In this document: positions 1 through 7,865 of the stretch, piece after piece
Layout: every line of letters starts with the position of its first letter
Position numbering within the stretch: position 1 is the first letter of the stretch
From: Micromonospora sp. BL4
GTDB lineage: Bacteria > Actinomycetota > Actinomycetes > Mycobacteriales > Micromonosporaceae
Direction of reading: 5' to 3'
Assembly (NCBI RefSeq): GCF_003667505.1
Contig: NZ_RCVJ01000171.1
Location: 1-64,000, forward strand
DNA: 64,000 bases
The notes under the pieces: model-generated
Seen by the model: only the letters and a program-made list of their open reading frames with translations
The model's database searches: none
Told to the model about the DNA's origin: nothing
Made by a program: the position numbers and the translations under genes

Positions 1-981
1 CGGCGGTGCGGTGGGGCCGTTCGGGGCGAGGTCGGGGGCCGTGGGCAGCGCCGCGAACCGGCCCAGCGTCATCGGTTCCGGTTCGCCCTGCCCGGTGCGG
101 GCCAGCAACAGCCCGGCCTGCAACTCGGTGATTCCGGCCAGGCCGGCCTCGAGCGCCACCGCGTACTGCCGGCCGCCCCCGGAGTTGCGTACCAGGTACA
201 CCTGGCCGATCGTGGCGCCGGGCACCCCGGTGGCACGCCGGCCCAGCTCGGGCAGGGCGAGCGGGGCCAGGTCGGCGCCGGCGGGCAGCGAGTTGAGCAG
301 GGCGGGCGCCACCGGCACGGCCCGGGCCCGGGTGGTGGCCAGCGCCGCCAACACCCGGTTGGGGTCGCGGATCAGGTAGCGCCGCTGGTGCCAGACCAGG
401 TGCAGCCCGCCGTCCGGGTGGCGCGCCAGCAGGGCCTCGTCGCCGAGTGGCCGGCCACCGCCGGGCTGGGTGCCGATCAGCAACGCGGAGCGGGGCGCCT
501 CGCCGGCCCCGCCGGCCGGGATCGTCGAACAGACCGTCCACCCCGCCGTGGCCAACCGGCCCGGGGCGGGCAGCGAATCCGGCGCGTCGGCGATGCCCAG
601 CGGCAGCCCCCGCGGCACGCCGTCGATGGACCGGCGGGAGACCAGCACCGTCTTCGAGCGGTCCGCGCCGACGATCAGCAACGCCGAGGCGTAGTTGAGC
701 ACCGGGTGCAGCTTCTGCTCGCGGTAGACGAACCGGGCGCCGGACTCCTTCTCGACGATCACCGCGCCCGGGTCGCGCCAGCCGCTGCCGCCGCCGGCGA
801 ACAGGCCGTAGAGCGCCGAGCCGCCCAACCCGATCGCCGCGACCAGGACGCTGGCCAGGGCGGCGCCGGCCAGGCGCCGGAACGGTGACTGGGCCGGATC
901 GGTCTCGCGCATCACCAGGGCGGCGACCGCCCGCTGGACGCTGAACTGGTAGGAGTGCAGCTGGTCCTGCCGCGACGGCAT
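1..981 (-). CDS. eccB: Type VII secretion protein EccB (3' end cut by window)
   Basis: EccB is a membrane component of the ESX/type VII secretion machinery, with a short cytosolic N-terminus, one membrane span and a large extracytoplasmic domain. Read on the minus strand from ATG at 981, the protein begins MPSRQDQLHSYQFSVQRAVA, the typical EccB opening, followed by one hydrophobic span at about residues 40-62 (LAGAALASVLVAAIGLGGSA) and an exported domain with the family-like stretch KLHPVLNYASALL. 327 codons are visible without a stop; full-length EccB is about 450-520 residues, so the C-terminus lies left of the window. The rest of the ESX cluster should also lie there. It is divergent from the gene at 1110, with 128 bp between them. 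Confidence 0.9.
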   Translation of the reverse strand, partial: MPSRQDQLHSYQFSVQRAVAALVMRETDPAQSPFRRLAGAALASVLVAAIGLGGSALYGLFAGGGSGWRDPGAVIVEKESGARFVYREQKLHPVLNYASALLIVGADRSKTVLVSRRSIDGVPRGLPLGIADAPDSLPAPGRLATAGWTVCSTIPAGGAGEAPRSALLIGTQPGGGRPLGDEALLARHPDGGLHLVWHQRRYLIRDPNRVLAALATTRARAVPVAPALLNSLPAGADLAPLALPELGRRATGVPGATIGQVYLVRNSGGGRQYAVALEAGLAGITELQAGLLLARTGQGEPEPMTLGRFAALPTAPDLAPNGPTAPP

Positions 982-1109
982 GAGGTCCCTTCCCGCTGGA
1001 TCGGCCGGGCACAGGATAAGCGCTGCGTCGATGTCCCGCGGACCCTGCGTGGCCGCCGCCGGTCGGGCCGGTACCATCCGGGGACGATTCCGGCGGCGAG
1101 AGGGCACCC

Positions 1110-1829
1110 GTGGGCACGCGTTTCGAGGAGCTGGCCTGGCGGGAGACCCCGATCGGCGCGATCAGCCTGCGCCGGCGCCGCGACCCGGCGCTCGAGGTCG
1201 AGGTGTACGAGGTCAAGCTCGACGACGAGTTCCTGATGTCCAGCCTCTTCCCGGTCGCGGAGATCGAGCTGGCCCGGCTGGGCCTGGCCGAGCTCGCCGG
1301 TGACACGCTCGACGTGGTGGTCGGCGGCCTCGGGCTGGGCTACACCGCCCGCGCCGCGCTGGACGACCCGCGGGTGCGGTCAATGCTGGTGGTGGAGGCG
1401 ATCGAGGACGTGATCGACTGGCACCGGCGCGGACTGCTGCCGTTCGCGGCGGGGCTCGCCGAGGACCCACGGACCCGGTTCGCCCACGCCGACTTCTTCG
1501 CCGCGGTGGCCGGCGACACCGGGTTCGACGCCGAGGCGCCGGGGCGGGTGTTCGACGCCGTGCTGCTCGACGTCGACCACTCTCCACGCAACGTCCTGCA
1601 CCCCAGCCACGCCGCCTTCTACGCACCGGCCGGGCTGCGTCGCCTGGCCGCCCTGCTCCGCCCCGAGGGGGTCTTCGCGCTCTGGTCGGACGACCCGCCG
1701 GACGCCGAGTTCACGGCGGCGCTCACCGAGGTGTTCGCGACCGCGCGGGCGCACGTCGTGCCGTTCGCCAACCCGCTGACCGGCGGCGAGTCCGCCAACA
1801 CCGTCTACGTCGCCCTCACGGCCGGCTGA
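1110..1829 (+). CDS. Spermidine-synthase-like SAM-fold protein
   Basis: A 239-residue protein of the spermine/spermidine synthase superfamily (Rossmann methyltransferase fold). The nucleotide-binding loop is seen as VVVGGLGLGYTAR near residue 70, followed by an acidic strand end (MLVVEAIEDVIDWHR) and a DAVLLDVDHSPRN segment, where polyamine synthases and their relatives place the catalytic Asp region. The start is GTG at 1110, preceded by GAGAGGG with a 6-nt spacer. The N-terminal beta domain of true SpeE is short or absent, so a genuine aminopropyltransferase is not certain; many actinobacterial genomes carry such homologues with unknown substrate. The stop codon is the first copy of a unit that is then tandemly repeated downstream. 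Confidence 0.7.
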   Translation: MGTRFEELAWRETPIGAISLRRRRDPALEVEVYEVKLDDEFLMSSLFPVAEIELARLGLAELAGDTLDVVVGGLGLGYTARAALDDPRVRSMLVVEAIEDVIDWHRRGLLPFAAGLAEDPRTRFAHADFFAAVAGDTGFDAEAPGRVFDAVLLDVDHSPRNVLHPSHAAFYAPAGLRRLAALLRPEGVFALWSDDPPDAEFTAALTEVFATARAHVVPFANPLTGGESANTVYVALTAG

Positions 1830-2192
1830 GCGACCCGGCCCGCACGGCGTGGTGAGTCGCCCAGCCCGCACGGCGGGGTGAGCCGCCCGGCCCGCACGGC
1901 GGGGCGAGCCGCCCCAGCCCGCACGGCGGGGTGAGCCGCCCCAGCCCGCACGGCCGGCTGAGCCGACCCAGCCCGCACGACCGCATGATCGACACGGTGT
2001 CGGCGACATCGCGGTATCCCGTCGTCGGTGACAGCCCCATGTCGGCGATCCTGAGTCGATGAAGCGGCGCGCGGGCGGGTCGGGTTTCCACCTCCCCACC
2101 GCCCGTGGCCGCGCTCGGGCATGGTTTCGTCCGGATCGGGAAGGTGACCCGGACGTCGCCGCCACGGGCGCGACCGGTTACCGGAGGTGGAC
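1830..2192. other. Intergenic region holding a tandem repeat
   Basis: A 363-bp gap between the spermidine-synthase-like gene and a small membrane protein gene. The first 150 bp are the tandem repeat annotated separately. The remainder (about 1985-2180) shows no convincing ORF; short antisense reading frames run through the repeat but are low-complexity Arg/Ala/Gly and look spurious. A ribosome binding site, GGAGG at 2183-2187, belongs to the next gene. Confidence 0.6.
1838..1981. repeat. Tandem repeat, 26-27 bp unit, about 6 copies
   Basis: Copies start at 1838, 1864, 1890, 1917, 1944 and 1971, with spacings of 26, 26, 27, 27 and 27. The unit reads about GCCCGCACGGCGGGGTGAGC followed by CGCCCCA. 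Each complete unit contains TGAGC, matching the stop codon context of the upstream gene (CACGGCCGGCTGAGC at 1816-1830), so the array seems to have grown by duplication of the gene's own 3' end. The last copy is truncated (CACGACCG). Confidence 0.9.
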
Positions 2193-2369
2193 ATGCGCGC
2201 GCTGCTCTGGGTTGTCGGCGTGGTCGCCGGCGTGCTGATCCTGCTCGGGCTGATCCTCGAGGCGGTCCGCTGGCTGATCATCATCGGGTTGATCGCGCTG
2301 GTGATCGTGATCATCCTGGGTGTCGTCAAGGGCCGGCAGGCCATGCAGCACCAGACCAGGCGACGGTGA
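2193..2369 (+). CDS. Small hydrophobic membrane protein
   Basis: A 58-residue protein with two closely spaced hydrophobic segments (about residues 3-22 and 26-45) and a basic tail ending HQTRRR. ATG at 2193 is chosen because GGAGG sits at 2183-2187 with a 5-nt spacer; an upstream GTG at 2187 would overlap this site. I recognise no named family. Its stop lies 12 bp from the stop of the convergent acyl-CoA dehydrogenase gene. Good codon bias and a clean ribosome site make it likely real; function unknown. Confidence 0.65.
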   Translation: MRALLWVVGVVAGVLILLGLILEAVRWLIIIGLIALVIVIILGVVKGRQAMQHQTRRR

Positions 2370-2381
2370 GGGGCCGGCCCC

Positions 2382-4184
2382 TCAGAACCAGTCGGCGCGC
2401 ATGTCCAGCGTGGTCCGGTCCCGGCTGTCCAGCAGGTCGAACTGCGGGCCGGTGCGGGGCAGCTCGACCCTGAAGAAGTACCGCGCGGCCTGCCGCTTGC
2501 CGGCGTGGAACGCGTCGCCGGACTCTTCCGGGGGCAGGGCCAGCACCTGCTCCAGCCACATCCACGCGATCACGACGTGCCCGACCGCCTCCAGGTAGGC
2601 GCTCGCGTTGGCCAGCGCGAGCACCGGGTCACCGTCGGCCCAGAGTCCGCGGGTGACCGCGACGACCCGGTCCACCGCCTCGGCCAGCCGGTCGGCCAGC
2701 TCGGCGGCCTCGCCCCCGGCCTTCCCGGCCCGGTCGACGGTCTCGCGGATCGTCGAGGTCAGCAGGGTCAGACCCGCCCCACCGTGCATGGTCATCTTGC
2801 GTCCCAGCAGGTCCAGCGCCTGGATGCCGTGGGTGCCCTCGTGGATCGGGTTGAGCCGGTTGTCCCGGTAGTGCTGCTCCACATCGTGGTCGCGGGTGTA
2901 GCCGGCCCCGCCGAGCACCTGGATCGCCAGGTCGTTGGCGGTCAGGCACCACTGTGACGGCCAACTCTTGGTGATCGGGGTGAGCACGTCCAGCAGCAGG
3001 TGCGCCCGCTTGCGGTCGGCCTCGACCGGGGCGGTCTTCTCCTCGTCGAGCAGCCGCGCGCAGTAGAGCACCAGCGCCAGCGCCCCCTCGACGTAGCTCT
3101 TCTGCGCCAGCAGCATCCGTCGTACGTCGGGGTGGTCGATGATCGGCACCTGCGGCGTGCCCGGGTCCTTCGCGCCGACCGGCCGGCCCTGCGGCCGCTC
3201 CCGGGCATACGCCAGGCTCTTGAGGTAGCCGGTGTAGCCGAGCGCGGTGGCGCCGGCGCCCACCCCGATCCGGGCCTCGTTCATCATGTGGAACATCTGG
3301 GCCAGCCCCTGGTGTGGTGGACCGACCAGGTGACCGACGGCGCCGGGGCGGCCGGCGGGGGTGTGGCCGCCGTCGCCGAAGCTGAGCAGGGTGTTGGTCG
3401 TGCCCCGGAAGCCCATCTTGTGGTTGAGCCCGACCAGCACCACGTCGTTGCGGTCGCCGAGCGAGCCGTCCGGCCCGACCAGCACCTTGGGCACGATGAA
3501 CAGCGAGATGCCCTTCACCCCGGGCGGGCCGCCGGGGATCCGTGCCAGCACCAGGTGCACGATGTTCTCGGCCAGCTCGTGATCACCGCCGGAGATCCAC
3601 ATCTTGGTGCCGAAGAGCCGGTACGTGCCGTCCGGCTGCGGTTCGGCACGGGTGGTGATGTCGGCCAGCGAGCTGCCGGCGTGCGGCTCGGACAGGCACA
3701 TGGTGCCGAAGAACCGGCCCTCCAGCATGGGTCGCACGTAGGTGTCGACCTGCTCCGCGCTGCCGTGCGCCAGCAGGAGGTTGGCGTTGCCCAGGGTGAG
3801 GAACGGGTACGCGGAGGTGGAGACGTTGGCCGCCTGGAACCAGGTGAAGCAGGCCGCCGCGACGGCGTGCGGCAGTTGCAGACCGCCGACGGACGCGTCC
3901 AGCCCGGCGGTGAGCAGGCCGGTCTCGGCGAAACTCTCCAGCGCCGCGCGGACCTGCGGGATCAGCCGTACCCGCTGCCCGTCGAAGGTGGGCTCGGCCA
4001 GGTCGGCGGCCCGGTTGTGCGGCGCGAACTGCTCGGTCGCCACCCGCTCGGCGAGGTCCAGGGCGTCGTCGAAGGTCTCCCGGGAGTGCTCGGCGTAGCG
4101 GGGGCGTTCGACCAGCTGGGACACCCGCAGCCAGTCGTGCAGCAGGAAATCCAGGTCACGGCGGGAGAGCAGGGTGGACGGCAC
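2382..4184 (-). CDS. Acyl-CoA dehydrogenase, large FadE type
   Basis: A 600-residue flavoenzyme predicted to introduce a trans-2 double bond into an acyl-CoA thioester, passing electrons to ETF. The order is N-terminal helical domain, central domain with the FAD/substrate motif MCLSEPHAGSS near residue 162 and MWISGGDHE near 195, and a C-terminal helical domain with IHEGTHGIQALDLLGRK, whose Glu449 fits the catalytic base. A further 150-residue C-terminal extension places it with the about 600-residue FadE5/DmdC-like group rather than the 380-residue short enzymes. The start is GTG at 4184, preceded by GAGGAG with a 4-nt spacer; the longer reading frame to 4292 has no ribosome site and looks non-coding. 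It is downstream of, and on the same strand as, the DUF4383 gene, but a hairpin separates them. Confidence 0.9.
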   Translation of the reverse strand: MPSTLLSRRDLDFLLHDWLRVSQLVERPRYAEHSRETFDDALDLAERVATEQFAPHNRAADLAEPTFDGQRVRLIPQVRAALESFAETGLLTAGLDASVGGLQLPHAVAAACFTWFQAANVSTSAYPFLTLGNANLLLAHGSAEQVDTYVRPMLEGRFFGTMCLSEPHAGSSLADITTRAEPQPDGTYRLFGTKMWISGGDHELAENIVHLVLARIPGGPPGVKGISLFIVPKVLVGPDGSLGDRNDVVLVGLNHKMGFRGTTNTLLSFGDGGHTPAGRPGAVGHLVGPPHQGLAQMFHMMNEARIGVGAGATALGYTGYLKSLAYARERPQGRPVGAKDPGTPQVPIIDHPDVRRMLLAQKSYVEGALALVLYCARLLDEEKTAPVEADRKRAHLLLDVLTPITKSWPSQWCLTANDLAIQVLGGAGYTRDHDVEQHYRDNRLNPIHEGTHGIQALDLLGRKMTMHGGAGLTLLTSTIRETVDRAGKAGGEAAELADRLAEAVDRVVAVTRGLWADGDPVLALANASAYLEAVGHVVIAWMWLEQVLALPPEESGDAFHAGKRQAARYFFRVELPRTGPQFDLLDSRDRTTLDMRADWF

Positions 4185-4288
4185 GGCACTCCTCTTCGGG
4201 CACGGGGGCGGCTCGGTCCGGGGCGCCAGCCCGGCGTCGCCCCGGCCCATCCTGACGGATCGGCCGATCGTGCACCACCGGCGGCGGG

Positions 4289-4320
4289 GCACCGCCGCGC
4301 CCTGGGGGACGCGGCGGTGC
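4289..4320 (-). terminator. Hairpin after the DUF4383 gene
   Basis: A perfect 11-bp inverted repeat, GCACCGCCGCG at 4289-4299 and CGCGGCGGTGC at 4310-4320, with a 10-nt loop. It lies 34-65 nt past the stop of the minus-strand DUF4383 gene. It has no U-tract, as is usual in high-GC actinomycetes. Confidence 0.6.
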
Positions 4321-4353
4321 GGACGACAACGCCGGACGGGGTGGGCCCGACGG

Positions 4354-4809
4354 TCAGCGACGGTCGGCGGGCCGGCGGGTCAGCGCCACGCCGAGCGCGA
4401 TCATGCCGAGGCCGAGGAACAGGTGCAGCCAGTTGTCCGCGCCGTTGAGCGGAACGAAGTTGGCGCCGCTGGAGTGGTCGATGACCAGCCCGTAGAGCCA
4501 GAGCACGAGATAGACCGCGCCACCGCCGATCAAGTACCCGCGGGCGCCGGAGACCGTACGCGCCAGGGCCAGCCCGGCCACCCCGAACGCGAGGTGCACC
4601 AGGTTGTGCAGGATGGACACCTGGAACAGGCCGAGCAGCTTTGCCTCGGACTCGTGGCCGGCGAACATCATCGTGTCGTAGTTGCTGGTGATGCCCGGGA
4701 TGAAGCCGAGCACGCCGACCAGCAGGAAGACCACGCCGACGACCTGTGCAGCCGTCTTCACCGGGTGTTTGACACCCGTCGCGGTGTCGGAACCGAGCCT
4801 GCCAACCAT
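4354..4809 (-). CDS. DUF4383 four-helix membrane protein
   Basis: A 151-residue integral membrane protein. Four hydrophobic segments are visible: about residues 20-38 (AAQVVGVVFLLVGVLGFIPG), 58-80, 88-110 and 120-140. The motifs NLVHLAFGVAGL and DNWLHLFLGLGMIALG are the repeated NxxHL/DNxLHL signatures of the DUF4383 family, common in actinobacteria and of unknown function. ATG at 4809 is chosen because AAGGGA lies 6 nt upstream; the frame is open to 4977, but the extra N-terminus is low-complexity Arg/Pro/Gly. It has its own promoter region shared with the divergent YjbR-like gene. Confidence 0.85.
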   Translation of the reverse strand: MVGRLGSDTATGVKHPVKTAAQVVGVVFLLVGVLGFIPGITSNYDTMMFAGHESEAKLLGLFQVSILHNLVHLAFGVAGLALARTVSGARGYLIGGGAVYLVLWLYGLVIDHSSGANFVPLNGADNWLHLFLGLGMIALGVALTRRPADRR

Positions 4810-4982
4810 GTTATTTCCCTTCATCGATGTAGTACCGGGAGATGTCCCCCGGGCCCGCGCGGCGAAACCACCCGGGTCGCCCCGTGCCGCAGGGACCGGC
4901 CCGTGTGGACGACACCGAGGTACGCCGGCCGGACCGGCCGAGGCGGGTGACCTGTCGTACCGGCCGGCTAGGGTCACTGACC

Positions 4983-5405
4983 GTGACCGAACCCGGAGAC
5001 GTCCCGTCCGAGGTCCTCGACCGGCTCCGGCCGATCTGCCTCGAGCTGCCGGAGACCTACGAGGAGCCGGCCTGGGTGGGCACCCGCTGGCGGATCCGCA
5101 AGCGGACCTTCGCCCACGTGCTCACCGTCGATCCCGATCATCAGGTCGCCCATGCCCGCGCCGCAGACGTGGACCAACCGGCCTGTCTGCTGATCTTCCG
5201 GTCGCCACCCGACGAGATAGCCGGGCTGGTGGCCAGCGGGCATCCCTTCTACAAGCCGGCGTGGGGCCCGAGCGTGCTGGGCATGGTCGTGGACGGGGGC
5301 ATCGACTGGGGCGAGGTTGCCGAGCTGCTGGCCGAGAGCTACTGCCTGCTCGCCCCGAAGCGACTTGCCGCCCTGGTGGACCGACCGGCCGCGCCACCCG
5401 GCTGA
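4983..5405 (+). CDS. MmcQ/YjbR family protein
   Basis: A 140-residue protein of the MmcQ/YjbR (CyaY-like fold, DUF419) family. Family signatures are LELPETYEEPAW near residue 15, the basic WRIRKRTFAHV segment, and HPFYKPAWGPSVLGMVV toward the middle. The fold is thought to bind DNA or small ligands, but no role is established. The start is GTG at 4983, shortly after a TAGGGT -10 element, so the transcript is leaderless or nearly so. The reading frame extends upstream to 4842, but that part has no recognisable domain. Confidence 0.85.
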   Translation: MTEPGDVPSEVLDRLRPICLELPETYEEPAWVGTRWRIRKRTFAHVLTVDPDHQVAHARAADVDQPACLLIFRSPPDEIAGLVASGHPFYKPAWGPSVLGMVVDGGIDWGEVAELLAESYCLLAPKRLAALVDRPAAPPG

Positions 5406-5562
5406 GCGTCCCGCCGGGCGGCCCGACCGACCGCGTGGGCTGGCGACCCACGGGCCACCGGTTTCGCGCAGCGCGACCCGGGGATACCGCGCGCCGGGTG
5501 GTCGGTTCCTCGGCCACCGGTTGGAGTCGAGGGGCGCCGTCGGGCGAGTGAGGAGCGGTTCC

Positions 5563-6600
5563 GTGGCCACGCTGCCCACCGAGGAGGATCTCCGACTGAC
5601 GCCGGTGCTCGCCGAGGACCGGGTGTGCACGGGCGTGACGACCGTGCGGGAGCGGGTCTTCCTGAGTTACCCGTCGGCGGACCGGCCGGGCGTGCGGGTC
5701 GCCGAGGCGTTGCCGGACGGCCGGCGCGTCCCGTACCCGGATGCCGCGTGGAACGCGACGGACCAGCCGCCGGACGGGGCGTTCGTCAACGTCAACGGGC
5801 TGCGGGCCGGCCCGGACGGCCGGCTGTGGATCATCGACGCGGGCGCGCCGGGGATCGGCGTCCGGCAGGTGCCGGGCGGGGCCCGGCTGATCGTGGTCGA
5901 CCCGGACGGCGACCGGGTCGACCGGGTCTACCACCTGGACGCGGCGGTACATCCCACCAGCTACGTCGACGACGTCCGGTTCCACGACGGCGTCGGTTAC
6001 CTCACCGACGCCGGATCGCCCGGCCTGCTCGTGCTCGACCTCGACTCGGGACAGGTCCGGCGGGTGCTCGACGGGCATCCGAGCACCGTGGGCCGGCCTC
6101 TGGTGGCGGACGGCCGCCCGCTGCGCGACCCCGACGGCGGGGCGGTCCACGTGCACGCCGACCAGTTGGAGGTGTCGCCCGACGGCCGGTGGTTGTACTA
6201 CCAGCCCGCCTCCGGCGGGATGTCCCGCATCGCCACCCGGTGGCTGGACGACCCGTCGGTGTCCGCCGAGGAGTTGGGCCGACGGGTCGAACCGTGGTGG
6301 GACAGCCCCGGCACCGGCGGTACGGCGATCGACGCCGCCGGCACCATCTACCTCAGCGACGTGGAACGACGGCGCGTCCTCACCCTGGCGCCGGACCGCA
6401 CCGTGCGCACGCTCGTCGCCGACCCCCGGCTGGCCTGGGTGGACGCGATGTGGATCGACGCCGACGCGCGGCTCTGGCTGCCGGCCGCCCAGCTGCACCT
6501 GACCGCCGGGCTCAACGGCGGGCACGCCGCCGTCGACTACCCGGTCCGGATCTACCGGATGCCGGTCGACGCCGGCCCGCCAGCACTCGACCACCCCTGA
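5563..6600 (+). CDS. Major royal jelly/yellow-like beta-propeller protein
   Basis: A 345-residue protein with repeated blade-like strands: GLRAGPDGRLWIIDAGAPG, TSYVDDVRFHDGVGYLTDAG, HADQLEVSPDGRWLYYQP and AIDAAGTIYLSDVERRRVLTL. This fits the yellow/MRJP and SMP-30-like six-bladed propellers, which bind small ligands or hydrolyse lactones. There is no signal peptide, so it should be cytosolic. GTG at 5563 is preferred because GAGGAG lies at 5550-5555 (7-nt spacer); the longer frame from 5317 overlaps the preceding gene. No metal-binding catalytic set of gluconolactonases could be confirmed by eye, so the enzyme activity is open. Confidence 0.75.
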   Translation: MATLPTEEDLRLTPVLAEDRVCTGVTTVRERVFLSYPSADRPGVRVAEALPDGRRVPYPDAAWNATDQPPDGAFVNVNGLRAGPDGRLWIIDAGAPGIGVRQVPGGARLIVVDPDGDRVDRVYHLDAAVHPTSYVDDVRFHDGVGYLTDAGSPGLLVLDLDSGQVRRVLDGHPSTVGRPLVADGRPLRDPDGGAVHVHADQLEVSPDGRWLYYQPASGGMSRIATRWLDDPSVSAEELGRRVEPWWDSPGTGGTAIDAAGTIYLSDVERRRVLTLAPDRTVRTLVADPRLAWVDAMWIDADARLWLPAAQLHLTAGLNGGHAAVDYPVRIYRMPVDAGPPALDHP

Positions 6601-6659
6601 GCGCAGGACCGGGCGACGCGGGCCGGTCGGGCGCGCGATTCGTCGATATCCTGCCTCGC

Positions 6660-7040
6660 ATGCACCGAAGCCGCGTCTACGCCCTGCTGATCGACGCTCC
6701 CGAGGCGGAGGCCGCCCGGGCGGCGGCGTTCTGGTCGGCGGCGTTGGGCGTCAGCACCCGGTCCGATCCCGCCGAGCCGCAGTTCACTAATCTGCACGAG
6801 GCGCTGCCCGGCCTGGTCACGGCGGTTCAGGCGGTCGATGACGCGCCCCGCTTCCACCTCGACATCGAGACCGACGACGTGGCAGCCGAGACGGCGCGGT
6901 TGATCGCCCTCGGCGCCACCGAGGTGTCCCGGTGGCTGGAGTGCCGCGTCCTGCGAGCGCCCGGTGGGCATCTGGTCTGCGTCCTGCCGGTGGAGAGCCC
7001 ACCGGAGGTCTTCGCCGCCCAGGCCCGGACCTGGCCGTGA
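6660..7040 (+). CDS. VOC-family (glyoxalase-like) protein
   Basis: A 126-residue single-module member of the vicinal oxygen chelate superfamily. The beta-alpha-beta layout is visible: RVYALLIDAP, then a helix AEAARAAAFWSAALG, then FHLDIETDDVAAETARLIALGATEV and a final PGGHLVCVLPVE strand. Fold members include glyoxalases, dioxygenases and antibiotic-binding proteins; I see no residues that decide among them. ATG at 6660 lies about 8 nt after a TATCCT -10-like element with no ribosome site, so it is probably translated from a leaderless mRNA. Confidence 0.8.
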   Translation: MHRSRVYALLIDAPEAEAARAAAFWSAALGVSTRSDPAEPQFTNLHEALPGLVTAVQAVDDAPRFHLDIETDDVAAETARLIALGATEVSRWLECRVLRAPGGHLVCVLPVESPPEVFAAQARTWP

Positions 7041-7105
7041 CCCGACGTCCGCCACGCCGGTCGGAAGCGGCGGCGCTGTCGGGGGGCGGCGCTAGGGTCG
7101 CGGCC

Positions 7106-7801
7106 ATGGCAGAGTTCGTACTGGTGGCAGGGGCATGGCTGGGCTCGTGGGTGTGGGACGAGGTGCTGCCGCCGTTGCGCGCGGCCGGGCACGGCACCCA
7201 CCCGCTGACCCTCTCCGGCGTCGCCGACAAGCAGGGTGTGCCGGCCGGGCAGCAGACCCACGTGCAGGACATCGTCGGTGAGATCGAGCGGCGCGACCTG
7301 CGCGACGTGGTGCTGGTCGGGCACAGCTACTCGGGCATCCCGGTGGGTCAGGCGGCCGAGCGGATCGGCGACCGGCTGACCCGGGTCGTCTTCGTCGACT
7401 CGGAGGTGCCGGTCGACGGCGGGTCGTTCGCGTCCGGCTGGTGGCAGGGTCCGGCGGCGCTGGAGTCGTTGATCGCCGACAACGGCGGCTACTGGCCGCC
7501 GGCGAGCCCGGCCGATCTCGACGGCCAGGGGCTCACCGAGGAACAGATCACCCGACTGACCAAGGGCTTCACCCCGCACCCCGGCGCCACGCTGACCGAG
7601 CCGGCCGTGCTGACCCGCCCGCTCGGAGAGCTGCCCACCACGTACGTCAAGTGCCTGCTCGACGGGCCCGAGCCCAAAGACACGGTGGTTGGGCTGCTGA
7701 CCAGCGACCACTGGCGACTGGTCACGATGGACACCGGCCACTGGCCGATGGTCTCCCAGCCTGCCGAGCTGGCCCGGCTGCTGCTCGAGGCAGCGGGCTG
7801 A
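7106..7801 (+). CDS. Alpha/beta hydrolase (methyl-esterase/hydroxynitrile-lyase-like)
   Basis: A 231-residue cytosolic hydrolase. The N-terminal FVLVAGAWLGSWVWDEVLPPL replaces the usual HGxG with AGAW, as in the plant salicylate-esterase/hydroxynitrile-lyase subgroup. The nucleophile elbow is VGHSYSG (Ser near residue 75), and the C-terminal MDTGHWPMVSQPAELARLL carries the catalytic His. The substrate is unknown. ATG at 7106 follows TAGGGT at 7093-7098, the classical leaderless arrangement in this organism. It converges on the MFS gene across a terminator-like hairpin. Confidence 0.85.
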   Translation: MAEFVLVAGAWLGSWVWDEVLPPLRAAGHGTHPLTLSGVADKQGVPAGQQTHVQDIVGEIERRDLRDVVLVGHSYSGIPVGQAAERIGDRLTRVVFVDSEVPVDGGSFASGWWQGPAALESLIADNGGYWPPASPADLDGQGLTEEQITRLTKGFTPHPGATLTEPAVLTRPLGELPTTYVKCLLDGPEPKDTVVGLLTSDHWRLVTMDTGHWPMVSQPAELARLLLEAAG

Positions 7802-7829
7802 TCCGCCCGGGTTCGGGCCCGGCTCCGCG

Positions 7830-7859
7830 CGTCGGGCGTCCCCTGGTGGGCGCCCGACG
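7830..7859. terminator. Bidirectional hairpin between convergent genes
   Basis: CGTCGGGCG at 7830-7838 pairs perfectly with CGCCCGACG at 7851-7859 across a 12-nt loop. It lies between the stop of the plus-strand hydrolase (7801) and the stop of the minus-strand MFS gene (7866), so it can serve both. Confidence 0.65.
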
Positions 7860-7865
7860 GGCCGA

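Noticed and set aside
1838..1981. CRISPR array
   Set aside because: Units are contiguous without spacers, and there are no cas genes.
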